A DNA stretch of 59,801 bases from Flavonifractor sp. An92 (GCF_002159175.1 NZ_NFGZ01000017.1:1-59801); one strand, 5' to 3'; counted from the first letter of the stretch, positions 1 to 8,264 are shown. Notes: a model not told the origin generated them from the sequence alone. Program-made: numbers and translations.

Positions 1-260
1 GGCCGGAGCAGGCATGTTCCCCCCGCACCGCCCGCTTCGCCGCCGTGGAGACCCTCCCGGTGGGCCGGGCCGAGGGCCGCGTGGCCGCCGCCCAGGTGGC
101 CCCCTATCCCCCCGGCGTGCCCGTCATCGCCCCGGGAGAGCGCGTGACGAAAAAAACTATCGCATATTTGAAACAAATAGGTTATAATATGGAGAAAGGC
201 ATGGAAGTTGTCTGCCTTTCAACGTGTGTTGTGTCATTCTCACATCGTGTATCACTCTGA
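1..260 (+). CDS. Orn/Lys/Arg decarboxylase, C-terminal fragment (5' end outside window)
   Basis: Only the last 85 or so codons are present, reading in frame from base 3 to a TGA at 258-260. Visible is an A-rich linker followed by the PYPPGVPVIAPGE segment, which is the hallmark of the C-terminal domain of PLP-dependent Orn/Lys/Arg decarboxylases of the SpeA/YaaO type. The tail KKTIAYLKQIGYN also fits that family. In other Firmicutes such a gene commonly sits upstream of tmk, darA and holB; here darA follows directly and no tmk is seen between them. The catalytic lysine domain is not in the window, so substrate cannot be judged. Confidence 0.85.
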   Translation, partial: PEQACSPRTARFAAVETLPVGRAEGRVAAAQVAPYPPGVPVIAPGERVTKKTIAYLKQIGYNMEKGMEVVCLSTCVVSFSHRVSL

Positions 261-274
261 GGAGGGATTTTACA

Positions 275-598
275 ATGAAACTGATTCTTGCGATCATCAA
301 CCACGACGACGCCAACGCGGTGACCCAATCCCTCACCAAGAACGGCTTCTCTTCCACCAAGCTGGCCACCACCGGCGGCTTCCTGATGGCCGGTAACGTG
401 ACCATCCTGGTGGGCGTGGACGAGGAGAAGGTCCAGACCGTCATCGACATCATCAAAGAGCAGTCCCACTCCCGCAAGCAGATGATCCCCACCACCACTG
501 AGATGAGCTACGGCTACTATCCCTCCATGCCCGTGGAGGTCATCGTGGGCGGCGCCACCATCTTCGTGGTGGACATCGAGCGCTTCGAGCGCGTGTGA
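275..598 (+). CDS. darA: Cyclic-di-AMP receptor, PII-like (DarA/PstA/YaaQ)
   Basis: This 107-residue protein matches the DarA family of small trimeric PII-like proteins that bind cyclic di-AMP in the cytosol. Visible family features are the N-terminal MKLILAIINHDDA strand, the TTGGFLMAGNVTILVGV segment that includes the GGF turn, and the C-terminal GGATIFVVDIERF. The ATG at 275 was chosen because GGAGG lies just upstream; the frame is open further 5' without a better site. The stop overlaps the start of holB (TGATG), so the two genes are translationally coupled. DarA's downstream output is unknown in the family, and nothing here adds to that. Confidence 0.93.
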   Translation: MKLILAIINHDDANAVTQSLTKNGFSSTKLATTGGFLMAGNVTILVGVDEEKVQTVIDIIKEQSHSRKQMIPTTTEMSYGYYPSMPVEVIVGGATIFVVDIERFERV

Positions 599-1644
599 TG
601 GACCTGCGTGCCCTGGCGGGGAACGCCCCGCTGAAGCGGCAGCTGGACCAGGAGGTCCAGCGCCGCGGCCTGGGCCATGCCTACATCCTGGCCGGGCCTC
701 CCGGCGTGGGCAAGCACACCCTAGCCCGGGTGCTGTCCGCCGCCCTGGTCTGCTCCGCCCGGGCGGGCGACCTGCCCTGCGGCCGCTGCTCCGGCTGCCG
801 GAAGGTCTTTGGCGGCATCCACCCCGACGTGGTGCGGGTGTGGGACGGAGAGCGGGACATCAACGTGGCCCAGATCCGCGCCCTCCGCGCCGACGCGTAC
901 ATCCGGCCCAACGAGGCCGGGCGCAAGGTCTACCTCCTGGAGGAGGCCCAGAACCTGAACGACAGCGCCCAGAACGCGCTGCTCAAGCTGCTGGAGGAGG
1001 GGCCGCCCTACGCCGCCTTCCTCTTCCTGACCGATAACGCCGCGGCGCTCCTGCCCACGGTGCGCTCCCGCTGCGAGGTGCTCACCCTCTCCCCCGTCAC
1101 ACCGGCGGAGGCGGAGGCGTACCTGCTGGAGCGCTACCCCGACCAGGACGGCGCCCGGGTGCGCCAGGCCGCTCGCCGCTGCGAGGGGCTGCTGGGCCGC
1201 GCCGTGGCCGAGCTGGAGGGCACCTCCGGTGGGGAGGACCCCCGCCGCAACACCGCCCTCTCCCTGCTGGACGCGGTGGCCCGGCGGGACGAGCTGGCCC
1301 TCTTTGAGGCCTGCGTGGCCCTGGAAAACGATAAAAAAACCTGGGATCGGGACGCGCTGGCCGCCCTGATGGACGAGTGCGCCCTGCTGTGCCGGGACGC
1401 GCTGGTGTGCGCCTCCGGCGTGGACGACGACTCCGACCCCCAGCGCCGGGAGGAGGCCCACCGTCTGGCCGCCGCCCTCTCCCCCGCCGCCCTTTTGCAG
1501 GCCATGGACCTCTTCCGCCGCCTGCGGGAGGCCTGCGGCTTCTATATCGGCGGCGGGCATCTGGCCGGTTGGCTCTGCGCCGCGCTGGCCGACCTCTCCG
1601 CCCCCGGGCCGGGAGGGAACCCCAAAACCCACAAGACAAGATGA
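598..1644 (+). CDS. holB: DNA polymerase III delta' subunit
   Basis: The 348-residue product is an AAA+ clamp-loader subunit that helps load the beta clamp (DnaN, also encoded in this window). Near the N terminus are a P-loop (AGPPGVGKHT, about residues 33-42) and a cysteine cluster (CGRCSGC) of the zinc module typical of delta'/gamma subunits. The SRC motif (VRSRCE) follows the Walker B/sensor region containing LLEEAQNLNDSAQNALLKLLEE. The ATG overlaps the darA stop, and the darA-holB-ricT order is a conserved Firmicute operon. The C-terminal third is alanine- and arginine-rich and poorly conserved, as usual for HolB. Confidence 0.93.
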   Translation: MDLRALAGNAPLKRQLDQEVQRRGLGHAYILAGPPGVGKHTLARVLSAALVCSARAGDLPCGRCSGCRKVFGGIHPDVVRVWDGERDINVAQIRALRADAYIRPNEAGRKVYLLEEAQNLNDSAQNALLKLLEEGPPYAAFLFLTDNAAALLPTVRSRCEVLTLSPVTPAEAEAYLLERYPDQDGARVRQAARRCEGLLGRAVAELEGTSGGEDPRRNTALSLLDAVARRDELALFEACVALENDKKTWDRDALAALMDECALLCRDALVCASGVDDDSDPQRREEAHRLAAALSPAALLQAMDLFRRLREACGFYIGGGHLAGWLCAALADLSAPGPGGNPKTHKTR

Positions 1645-1655
1645 GGTAATCCCCT

Positions 1656-2981
1656 ATGACCGAGATCATCGGCGTTCGCTTCAAGAGCGGAGGCAAAGAA
1701 TACTACTTCGACCCCCAGGGTACCGCCGTCCAGGTGGGCCAGGGGGTCATCATTGAGACCTCCCGGGGCGTGGAGTACGGCGAATGTGTCCAGGCCAATA
1801 CCATGGTGGAGGACGACGCGGTGGTGCAGCCCCTGCGCCCCCTGGTGCGCATCGCCACCGAGAAGGACCTGGAGACTGTCCGCCGCAACCACGAGAAGGA
1901 GGCCCGGGCTTTCCGCATCTGCCAGGAGAAGATCCTGGAGCACGGCCTGGACATGAAGCTGGTGGAGGTGGAGTACAACTTCGACGGCAACAAGATCCTC
2001 TTCTTCTTCACCTCCGACGGCCGGGTGGACTTCCGCGCCCTGGTGAAGGATCTGGCCGGCGTGTTCCACACCCGTATCGAGCTGCGGCAGATCGGCGTCC
2101 GGGACGAGGCCAAGATGCTGGGCGGCCTGGGCATCTGCGGTATGCCCTTCTGCTGCTCCCGCTTCATGGACGAGTTCCAGCCCGTGTCCATCAAGATGGC
2201 CAAGACCCAGAACCTGTCCCTTAACCCCACCAAGATCTCCGGCACCTGCGGGCGGCTGATGTGCTGCCTCAAGTACGAGCAGGAGGCCTATGAGGACGCG
2301 GTGAAGCGCATGCCCAAGAACGACTCCTTCGTGGAGACCCCCGACGGCGTGGGCAACATCTCCCAGGTGAACCTCCTGCGGGAGATGGTCACCGTGCGCC
2401 TGGACGACCAGCCGGAGACCCCCAAGTGCTACCAGAACTGCGAGATCCGCGTGGTGCGCAACGGCAAGGGCAAGCGCCCCGAGGACTATACGCCCCCTCC
2501 CCCGGAGGAGCTGGCCAAGCTGCGCCGGGAGGTGGCCCCTGTGGAGACCGAGGAGGACCGGCTCTCCGCCGCCCTGGCCAACCTGACCCTGGCCGAGGAG
2601 GGCCACTCCGCCCCGAGCGAGGGTGAGGGGGAGCGCCGCTCCCGCCGCCGCCGCTCCCGGAGCCGGAAGAGCTCCGGTGAGGGAGGCGCACCTGCGGCCC
2701 CCGCCGGCGGCGACAATGCCGCCGAGGCCCAGCCCAAGGCTCCCGCCCCCCGCAAGAGCGAGAGGGCCAAGGACCGGCCGCCCCGGCCGCCCAAGCCCCG
2801 CCCGGAGAAGGCCCCCCAGGCCGCTCCGGCCAAGGAGGGCGCCCCCGCGCCTCAGCCCCAGGGCCAGCAAGCCCAGAGCGGCGAGGGGGAGGGCGAGAAG
2901 CGGCCCCGCCGCCGCTATCGCCGCTACCGCGGCAAGCCCAAGGGGGAGGGCGGAGCCCCCGCCGCCCCCAAATCGGAGTAA
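1656..2981 (+). CDS. ricT: PSP1-domain RicT/YaaT protein with a long low-complexity tail
   Basis: Residues 1-270 are a PSP1/RicT domain. RicT is part of the Ric (YaaT-YmcA-YlbF) complex, which in Bacillus promotes RNase Y-dependent mRNA maturation and phosphorelay activity. The conserved cysteines C161, C166, C167, C198, C203 and C204 are all present (CGMPFCCSRF and CGRLMCCLKYE); in Bacillus such cysteines help hold Fe-S clusters in the Ric complex. Unlike Bacillus RicT, residues 275-441 form a disordered tail rich in Pro, Ala, Lys and Arg, with [12 protein letters not shown] and RPRRRYRRYRG blocks that look RNA-binding. The gene follows holB by 11 bases and ends at a strong terminator. Confidence 0.92.
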   Translation: MTEIIGVRFKSGGKEYYFDPQGTAVQVGQGVIIETSRGVEYGECVQANTMVEDDAVVQPLRPLVRIATEKDLETVRRNHEKEARAFRICQEKILEHGLDMKLVEVEYNFDGNKILFFFTSDGRVDFRALVKDLAGVFHTRIELRQIGVRDEAKMLGGLGICGMPFCCSRFMDEFQPVSIKMAKTQNLSLNPTKISGTCGRLMCCLKYEQEAYEDAVKRMPKNDSFVETPDGVGNISQVNLLREMVTVRLDDQPETPKCYQNCEIRVVRNGKGKRPEDYTPPPPEELAKLRREVAPVETEEDRLSAALANLTLAEEGHSAPSEGEGERRSRRRRSRSRKSSGEGGAPAAPAGGDNAAEAQPKAPAPRKSERAKDRPPRPPKPRPEKAPQAAPAKEGAPAPQPQGQQAQSGEGEGEKRPRRRYRRYRGKPKGEGGAPAAPKSE

Positions 2982-2986
2982 ACGAA

Positions 2987-3019
2987 ACGTCCCGCCGGAA
3001 TTCCGGCGGGACGTTTTTT
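2987..3019 (+). terminator. Rho-independent terminator after ricT
   Basis: A perfect 28-base palindrome (arm ACGTCCCGCCGGAA) is followed by TTTTT. It closes the darA-holB-ricT transcript six bases after the ricT stop. Confidence 0.9.
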
Positions 3020-3037
3020 GAACAAGGAGGTATTTAC

Positions 3038-3595
3038 ATGTCTGAATGGGATAAGATGGTGTCCGGCCAGCTCTACAACGCCGAGCTGGAGGACCTGCCG
3101 GAGCGGCGGGCGCACTGTAAGCGGCTGTGCCACGCCCTCAACCAGCTCCCCCCCGACCAGAAAGAGGCACGCACCGCCCTCCTGCGCCAGATTTTAGGCA
3201 AGACCGGAGAGCGCTTCCATATCGAGCCCACCTTCTGGTGCGACTACGGGACCAACATCACCGTGGGCGAGGATTTCTATGCCAATCACAACCTGGTCAT
3301 CCTGGACTGCGCCCCGGTGACCTTTGGCGACCACGTGTTCATCGCCCCCAACTGCGGCTTCTACGCCGCCGGACACCCTTTGGACGCCCCCACCCGCAAT
3401 GCCGCCCTGGAGTACGCCAAGCCCATCACCGTGGGTAATGATGTGTGGTTCGGCGGCAACGTGGTGGTGCTGCCCGGCGTGACCATCGGCAATAATGTGG
3501 TCATCGGCGCGGGCAGCGTGGTGGTCCACGACATCCCCGACGGTGTGGTGGCGGTGGGCAACCCCTGCCGCCCCATCAAGAAGGTGGACGGCTGA
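3038..3595 (+). CDS. Maltose/galactoside O-acetyltransferase family protein
   Basis: This 185-residue protein is a left-handed beta-helix (hexapeptide repeat) acetyltransferase of the Maa/LacA/NodL type, which transfers acetyl from acetyl-CoA to a sugar hydroxyl. Seen are the N-terminal maltose-acetyltransferase helix region (SEWDKMVSGQLYNAEDxEL-like), the FWCDYGTNITVGEDFYANHN turns, and the catalytic-histidine region (NCGFYAAGHPLD). It ends with repeated VGxxVWxGxxVVxxPGVTIG turns. A strong AAGGAGG lies upstream of the ATG. It starts 18 bases after the ricT terminator with no obvious promoter, so it may depend on readthrough. The acceptor sugar cannot be told from sequence. Confidence 0.88.
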   Translation: MSEWDKMVSGQLYNAELEDLPERRAHCKRLCHALNQLPPDQKEARTALLRQILGKTGERFHIEPTFWCDYGTNITVGEDFYANHNLVILDCAPVTFGDHVFIAPNCGFYAAGHPLDAPTRNAALEYAKPITVGNDVWFGGNVVVLPGVTIGNNVVIGAGSVVVHDIPDGVVAVGNPCRPIKKVDG

Positions 3596-3598
3596 CCG

Positions 3599-4465
3599 CT
3601 ACTCCCGCTCCCACTTCATCCGCTGGAGGTAGCGGCGCTTCTTCCGGGTGTACCACACGCAGTTAAAGACATTGCCCAGGATGATGATGTTGCCGCACAG
3701 GTAGAGCCACACCAGCAGAATGATGACCGAGGCCAGGGACCCGTACACTAGGGAGTACCGGGAGGACATGCCGATGAACCAGGAGAAGAGGGCCGAGGCC
3801 CCCACCAGAGCCGCCGAGGCCAGCAGGGCCCCGCTGAACACCGGCGGGCGGGGCTTGCCCCGGGGGGCGGCCATGCGGTAGACCAGCAGGATGAAGAGGA
3901 GCACCAGGCTGAACAGGGTAAAAAAGCGCATCCACTGCCAGTTCAGCAAAAGCTCCAGCACCGCCATCCAGCGGAACCGGGACGCCACGGTCATCAGCCA
4001 CTCGCCGGTGAGGACCACCACCATGGAGAGGTAGATGGTCAGCAGCAGCAAAACGGAGAAAATGACGCTGGCCAGGATCTGCCGCACGCCCCGGTAGCTC
4101 TTCCGGTCATAGATGTCCTCCATGATGTTCATCAGCGCCCGGAAGGCCGCCGACGCGGAGTACACCGTCATGCCCAGGCCGCCGATGAGCAGGGCTCTGG
4201 ACTGATTGTGGCCGATGTAGTTCAGGTAGTCGGTGAGGATGCCCAGGCTCTCCCGGGGGAACACCGGAGACACCGCGTCCACCAGGGTGTTGGGGTCCAG
4301 GTCCAGCTGACCGATGAAGTAGTTGACGCAGATGAGGAGGGGGAAGAAGCTGAGGATGAGGAAATAGGCCAGCTCGGCGGCGGAGCGGGACACCCGCTTT
4401 TCGAAGTAGATCTCCACCAGGTCGGCCACGAACCGCACCGGCGGCCAGAGTAGGAACCGCTTCAT
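3599..4465 (-). CDS. YihY/BrkB-family inner-membrane protein
   Basis: A 288-residue integral membrane protein of the YihY/virulence factor BrkB family, function unestablished (once misassigned as RNase BN). About six hydrophobic spans are visible, with the family features SAAELAYFLILSFFPLLI near the N terminus, SASAAFRALMNIMEDIYD in the middle and LVYGSLASVIILLVWLYLCG near the C terminus. The start was placed at MKRFLL (4465), preceded by a GGAGAG-type site; an ATG 60 bases upstream lacks one. It is convergent with the acetyltransferase gene and separated from it by only 3 bases. Confidence 0.9.
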   Translation of the reverse strand: MKRFLLWPPVRFVADLVEIYFEKRVSRSAAELAYFLILSFFPLLICVNYFIGQLDLDPNTLVDAVSPVFPRESLGILTDYLNYIGHNQSRALLIGGLGMTVYSASAAFRALMNIMEDIYDRKSYRGVRQILASVIFSVLLLLTIYLSMVVVLTGEWLMTVASRFRWMAVLELLLNWQWMRFFTLFSLVLLFILLVYRMAAPRGKPRPPVFSGALLASAALVGASALFSWFIGMSSRYSLVYGSLASVIILLVWLYLCGNIIILGNVFNCVWYTRKKRRYLQRMKWERE

Positions 4466-4590
4466 CTTCTCTCTCCCTTCTCCCTTTGATTGTTCTATTA
4501 TCCCCCATTTTGGGGACGAAGGCAATCAAAAAAGAGGGACAGCTCCCGCTGTCTCTCCCGAATCATCCCGGCAAAGTTCCGCCGATACGT

Positions 4591-4618
4591 AAAAAACCGC
4601 CTGCAATGCAGGCGGTTC
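4591..4618 (-). terminator. Terminator of rpsT
   Basis: The inverted repeat AACCGCCTGCA/TGCAGGCGGTT is flanked on its left by six A residues, which read as a T-tract on the minus strand. It lies about 25 bases after the rpsT stop. Confidence 0.88.
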
Positions 4619-4642
4619 TTCTCTTTGACCATATCCTAAAAA

Positions 4643-4906
4643 TCAGGCCAGCTTGTTCAGCTTCACGGTCATAGCGCTCTTCTTGCGAGCAGCATTGTTG
4701 CGATGCAGCAGACCATGACCCACAGCCTTATCGACAGCCTTGACGGCCACCTTGTAAGCGCGATCGGCCTCGCTGCGGTTGCCTTCGACCACCGCGGCCT
4801 CAAACTTCTTGATGTCGGTCTTCAGCGCGGACTTCGCAATCTTGTTCTGCATGGCCTTGTTCTTGTTGACCAGGACACGCTTCTTAGCAGACTTAATATT
4901 CGGCAA
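4643..4906 (-). CDS. rpsT: Small ribosomal subunit protein bS20, TTG start
   Basis: The 87-residue basic protein begins (M)PNIKSAKKRVLVNKNKA, typical of S20, which binds 16S rRNA in the small subunit body. The conserved GLLHRNNAARKKSAMTVKLNKL ending is also present. The start codon is inferred to be TTG at 4906: AGGAGG sits eight bases upstream and the protein then begins directly at the canonical PNIKSAKK. A GTG three codons earlier has AGGAGG abutting it, too close for initiation, and would add MFG. The gene is divergent from gpr, an arrangement seen in many spore-forming Firmicutes. Confidence 0.95.
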   Translation of the reverse strand: MPNIKSAKKRVLVNKNKAMQNKIAKSALKTDIKKFEAAVVEGNRSEADRAYKVAVKAVDKAVGHGLLHRNNAARKKSAMTVKLNKLA

Positions 4907-4957
4907 ACCAAACACCTCCTCCGATGACGATTTGCACGGTCACCCATGCATTTTTAT

Positions 4958-4986
4958 ATTTTAGCAGTGAAGTGGGAAAAATGCAA
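4958..4986 (-). promoter_or_regulatory. Sigma-A promoter of rpsT
   Basis: On the minus strand TTGCAT and TAAAAT are separated by 17 bases, about 50 bases upstream of the rpsT start. Confidence 0.75.
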
Positions 4987-5072
4987 CTGTTATTTTTGAT
5001 TTTGTGGAATTTTTTCTCCGCCCCTCCCTGCTGCGGCAGGTTTTCGGGCGCGGAGAGGATGGGAGGCCGTCT

Positions 5073-5981
5073 ATGAAACTGATGCGCAGGACCGATCTGG
5101 CCGACGAGGCCCACGCCCTCTGGAAGGAATCCGCCGGTGCGGAGACCGCTCTGCCGGGGGTAAAAGCCCGGGAGGAGGAGAAAAACGGCTGTCCGGTGAC
5201 CCGGGTGGACATTCTGGACGAGGCGGGGGCCCGTGCCCTCGGCAAGCCGGTGGGGCACTATGTCACGTTAGACCTCACCGACCTCAAAAACCGGGCGGAT
5301 GGTGCCTTTTCCCGCTCGGTAGAGGCGGTGGCCGGGGAGCTCTCCGCCCTCTTGAAGGACCTCCCTCCTGACGCGCCGGTGCTGGTGGTGGGGCTGGGCA
5401 ATCGGGCCATCACCCCCGACGCGGTGGGCCCAACAACCACCGACCACACCCTGGTCACCCGCCATCTGGTGGAGCAGGTGCCGGAGCACTTCGGGCACCT
5501 CCGCCCGGTGGCGGCGCTGGCGGCGGGGGTGCTGGGCACCACCGGCATGGAGAGCGGGGAGCTGGCCCAGGCGGTGGCCGGGCGGCTGAATCCCGCCGCC
5601 ATCATCGCCGTGGATGCCCTGGCCTCCCGCAGTCTGAGCCGGGTGTGTACCACCGTCCAGCTCTCCGACACCGGCATCGTCCCCGGCTCCGGCGTGGGCA
5701 ATCACCGAAAAGCCCTGGACCGGCATACTCTGGGGGTGCCGGTCATCGCCGTGGGGGTGCCCACCGTGGTGGACGGGGCCACCCTGGCCCTGGACCTGCT
5801 GGGCGGGGACGGCGAGACCCCCGACCCCGCCGTCCTCCGCGGCGCGGGAGCCGACGTGGTGGTCACCCCCCGGGACATCGACCAGCGAGTGGCGGACCTC
5901 TCCAAGGTGGTGGGCTACGCCATCGACCTGGCCCTCCAGCCCTCCCTCACCCTGGAGGACGCGGAGATGCTGTTAAGCTGA
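5073..5981 (+). CDS. gpr: GPR germination endopeptidase (spore protease)
   Basis: The 302-residue product belongs to peptidase family A25. GPR degrades small acid-soluble proteins that coat spore DNA when the spore germinates, so its presence says the organism forms endospores. Family segments visible are RTDLADEA at the N terminus, VVGLGNRAITPDAVGP, GTTGMESGEL, IAVDALASRSLSRVCTTVQLSDTGI PGSGVGN (shown in two pieces) and VVVTPRDID. The ATG at 5073 was chosen because GGGAGG lies just upstream; the frame is open for 23 more codons 5'. The protein is shorter than the roughly 370-residue Bacillus enzyme. A forespore sigma-G promoter would be expected but I could not place one. Confidence 0.93.
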   Translation: MKLMRRTDLADEAHALWKESAGAETALPGVKAREEEKNGCPVTRVDILDEAGARALGKPVGHYVTLDLTDLKNRADGAFSRSVEAVAGELSALLKDLPPDAPVLVVGLGNRAITPDAVGPTTTDHTLVTRHLVEQVPEHFGHLRPVAALAAGVLGTTGMESGELAQAVAGRLNPAAIIAVDALASRSLSRVCTTVQLSDTGIVPGSGVGNHRKALDRHTLGVPVIAVGVPTVVDGATLALDLLGGDGETPDPAVLRGAGADVVVTPRDIDQRVADLSKVVGYAIDLALQPSLTLEDAEMLLS

Positions 5982-6038
5982 AACCCTTGTCGCATCCTGC
6001 CGCTTTTGGGAAAAATAGAAAGGGTTCGTCTTTTTGCC

Positions 6039-6067
6039 TTGACGGGCGGGGGAAAAGGTGATAGAAT
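6039..6067 (+). promoter_or_regulatory. Sigma-A promoter of the glyS T-box leader
   Basis: TTGACG and TAGAAT are spaced by exactly 17 bases, placing the start of transcription near 6075, just before the T-box leader. Confidence 0.8.
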
Positions 6068-6074
6068 ACGGTAC

Positions 6075-6310
6075 AAATCAGCCAAAGGTATTGACCGGGA
6101 GGAGTACGCATGGTCCCGGCCTGAGAGAGAAGCCGTCTGGTGCGAGGCTTCCGAAGGGCCGTGCGGAAGGCGCCCGCGAGCCGTGGGGAGGCAATGCCCC
6201 ACCGGTCCCCGCCGTTACCGGGTTTGAGAGCGGAGCGCCCCGGCGCTTCGAATTCAGGTGGAAACACGGACTTTGTTCGCCCTGAGCCATTGCGGCTCAG
6301 GGCGTTTTTT
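6075..6310 (+). promoter_or_regulatory. T-box riboswitch controlling glyS
   Basis: The roughly 235-base leader has the T-box order of elements: AGGAGTACG (stem I AGTA-type loop), AGAGAG and GGTGCGA elements, a CCGTTA...TGAGAG segment, the T-box itself at 6253-6269 (AGGTGGAAACACGG), and an intrinsic terminator at 6278-6310 (arm CGCCCTGAGCC followed by six T). The bulge reads TGGA, which would pair with the UCCA acceptor end of tRNA-Gly, agreeing with glyS downstream. Known mechanism: uncharged tRNA stabilises the antiterminator and lets glyS be transcribed. The T-box differs from the usual TGGTACCGCGG in its 3' half. The specifier codon was not located with certainty. Confidence 0.85.
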
Positions 6311-6368
6311 CATCTGTGGATTCCACCCCCCTGCCCCGTAAAAAATCAAGCGAAGGAGTTTGATCAGA

Positions 6369-7790
6369 ATGAAAAACACCGACAAGACCATGGAACAGAT
6401 CGTTGCCCTGTGCAAAGGCCGCGGCTTCATCTTCGCTGGCAGTGAGATCTACGGCGGCCTGGCCAACACCTGGGATTACGGCCCTCTGGGCGTGGAGCTG
6501 AAGAACAACGTCAAGAAGGCCTGGTGGAAGAAGTTCGTCCAGGAGAACAAGTACAATGTGGGCCTGGACGCCGCCATCCTGATGAATCCCCAGGTGTGGG
6601 TGGCCTCCGGCCACGTGGGCGGCTTCTCCGATCCTCTGATGGACTGTAAGGAGTGTAAGGAGCGCTTCCGCGCCGACAAGGTCATCGAGGACTGGTGCAA
6701 GGAGAACAACTTCGACCTGGGCCACAGCGTGGACGCCATGAGCCAGGCCGAGATGAAGGCCTTCGTGGAAGAGCACCAGATCGCCTGCCCCTCCTGCGGC
6801 GCCCACAACTGGACCGACATCCGTCAGTTCAACCTGATGTTCAAGACCTTCCAGGGCGTCACCGAGGACGCCAAAAACACCGTGTATCTGCGTCCCGAGA
6901 CTGCCCAGGGCATTTTCGTCAACTTCCAGAACGTGCAGCGGACCACCCGTCGGAAGCTGCCCTTCGGCGTGTGCCAGGTGGGTAAGTCCTTCCGCAACGA
7001 GATCACCCCGGGCAACTTCACCTTCCGTACCCGCGAGTTCGAGCAGATGGAGCTGGAGTTCTTCTGCCAGCCCGGCACCGAGCTGGATTGGTTCGCCTAC
7101 TGGAAGGACTTCTGCAAGCAGTGGCTGCTGGGCCTGGGCATGAAGGAGGAGAACCTCCGCCTGCGCGACCACGACCCCGAGGAGCTCTCCCACTACTCCA
7201 ACGCCACCACCGACTTCGAGTTTGTGTTCCCCTTCGGCTGGGGCGAGCTGTGGGGCGTGGCTTCCCGGACCAATTTCGACCTGAATGCCCACCAGACCAC
7301 CTCCGGCAAGGACATGACCTACTTTGACCAGGAGAAGAACGAGCACTATATCCCCTTCGTCATCGAGCCCTCCCTGGGCGCCGACCGCGTGACCCTGGCC
7401 TTCCTGGTGGACGCCTACGACGAGGAGGTCGTGGACGCCGAGAAGAACGATGTCCGCACCGTGCTGCGCCTGCACCCCGCTCTGGCTCCCTTCAAGTGCG
7501 CCGTGCTGCCCCTGTCCAAGAAGCTCTCCGAGCCCGCCCAGAAGCTGGTGGAGGAGCTCTCCAAGGACTTCATGGTGGACTACGACGAGGCCGGCTCCAT
7601 CGGCAAGCGCTACCGCCGCCAGGACGAGATCGGCACCCCCTACTGCATCACCGTGGACTTCCAGACCGTGGGCAGCGACACCGAGGAGGCCGACCACTGC
7701 GTCACCATCCGCGACCGCGACACCATGGAGCAGGTCCGCATCCCCATCGACCAGGTCAAGGCCTATATTGCCGAGCATATCGCTTACTAA
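6369..7790 (+). CDS. glyS: Glycyl-tRNA synthetase, dimeric class II type
   Basis: The 473-residue enzyme charges tRNA-Gly with glycine. It is the alpha2 single-chain type (GRS1/GlyQS as in many Gram-positives), not the alpha2beta2 glyQ-glyS pair. Visible are the N-terminal [20 protein letters not shown] motif-1 region, a [21 protein letters not shown] zinc-like insertion, motif 2 around [12 protein letters not shown] and [19 protein letters not shown], motif 3 PSLGADR, and an anticodon-binding C terminus ([10 protein letters not shown]). ATG 6369 has AAGGAG ten bases upstream; a TTG nine bases earlier is too close to that site. The transcript is controlled by the T-box leader. Confidence 0.96.
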   Translation: MKNTDKTMEQIVALCKGRGFIFAGSEIYGGLANTWDYGPLGVELKNNVKKAWWKKFVQENKYNVGLDAAILMNPQVWVASGHVGGFSDPLMDCKECKERFRADKVIEDWCKENNFDLGHSVDAMSQAEMKAFVEEHQIACPSCGAHNWTDIRQFNLMFKTFQGVTEDAKNTVYLRPETAQGIFVNFQNVQRTTRRKLPFGVCQVGKSFRNEITPGNFTFRTREFEQMELEFFCQPGTELDWFAYWKDFCKQWLLGLGMKEENLRLRDHDPEELSHYSNATTDFEFVFPFGWGELWGVASRTNFDLNAHQTTSGKDMTYFDQEKNEHYIPFVIEPSLGADRVTLAFLVDAYDEEVVDAEKNDVRTVLRLHPALAPFKCAVLPLSKKLSEPAQKLVEELSKDFMVDYDEAGSIGKRYRRQDEIGTPYCITVDFQTVGSDTEEADHCVTIRDRDTMEQVRIPIDQVKAYIAEHIAY

Positions 7791-7796
7791 GACTTT

Positions 7797-8151
7797 TTGT
7801 GCTCGCCGCACAGGCCGCCTGCTCGGCGGGAGCACCGCTTTCTTTGCAAAGAAAGCGGTAGGAAAGAAAGCCCAGAGGGGGGATACCCCCCTCTGGACTC
7901 CCCCAAAACGCTCCCCGGCTTTCATTCTTCTGCGGCGGTATTTCCAAAGTGCGGCGTGGCCAATTCCGGGCTTTCCGCCTATCCGGAAAGCGTTGTACCC
8001 TGGCATAAGACAGGTGGCCGAAGGCCGCCCACTTGGAGGGGAGTGGAGAGGGGAACGAGAAGTTCCCCTCTCCGCCTTTTCTTTCCCCCATTTCTTTTCG
8101 CGAAAAGAAATGGGGCGCTGTCCGCGCAGGACGCCCGCCCGGCGAGGGCAT
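7797..8151 (+). repeat. MITE-like hairpin-rich repeat, copy 1 (forward)
   Basis: A 355-bp element begins seven bases after the glyS stop. Its ends are imperfect inverted repeats of the form TTGYCCTCGCCGGRCGGGC (left end degenerate here). Inside are five palindromes in fixed order: ACCGCTTTCTTTG plus its complement, CCAGAGGGGGG/CCCCCCTCTGG, GCTTTCCG/CGGAAAGC, GAGAGGGGAAC/GTTCCCCTCTC, and TTTCTTTTCGCGAAAAGAAA. The same order recurs at 40820-41178, 45041-45400 and 59616-59801. Open frames across it differ in each copy and are not believed to be genes. Confidence 0.9.
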
Positions 8152-8159
8152 ACCCCTTC

Positions 8160-8183
8160 GGCAGCCTTCAGGCTGCCTTTTTT
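8160..8183 (+). terminator. Rho-independent terminator beyond repeat copy 1
   Basis: GGCAGCC/GGCTGCC with a TTCA loop is followed by six T. It probably ends the glyS transcript after it crosses the repeat. Confidence 0.75.
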
Positions 8184-8264
8184 ACTTTGTCACCCTTTTG
8201 TGGTGACCTTTTTGCCCCTTTCATGGTATCATCTAAACAGAACCAGAGGAAAGGTGGGATCTCT

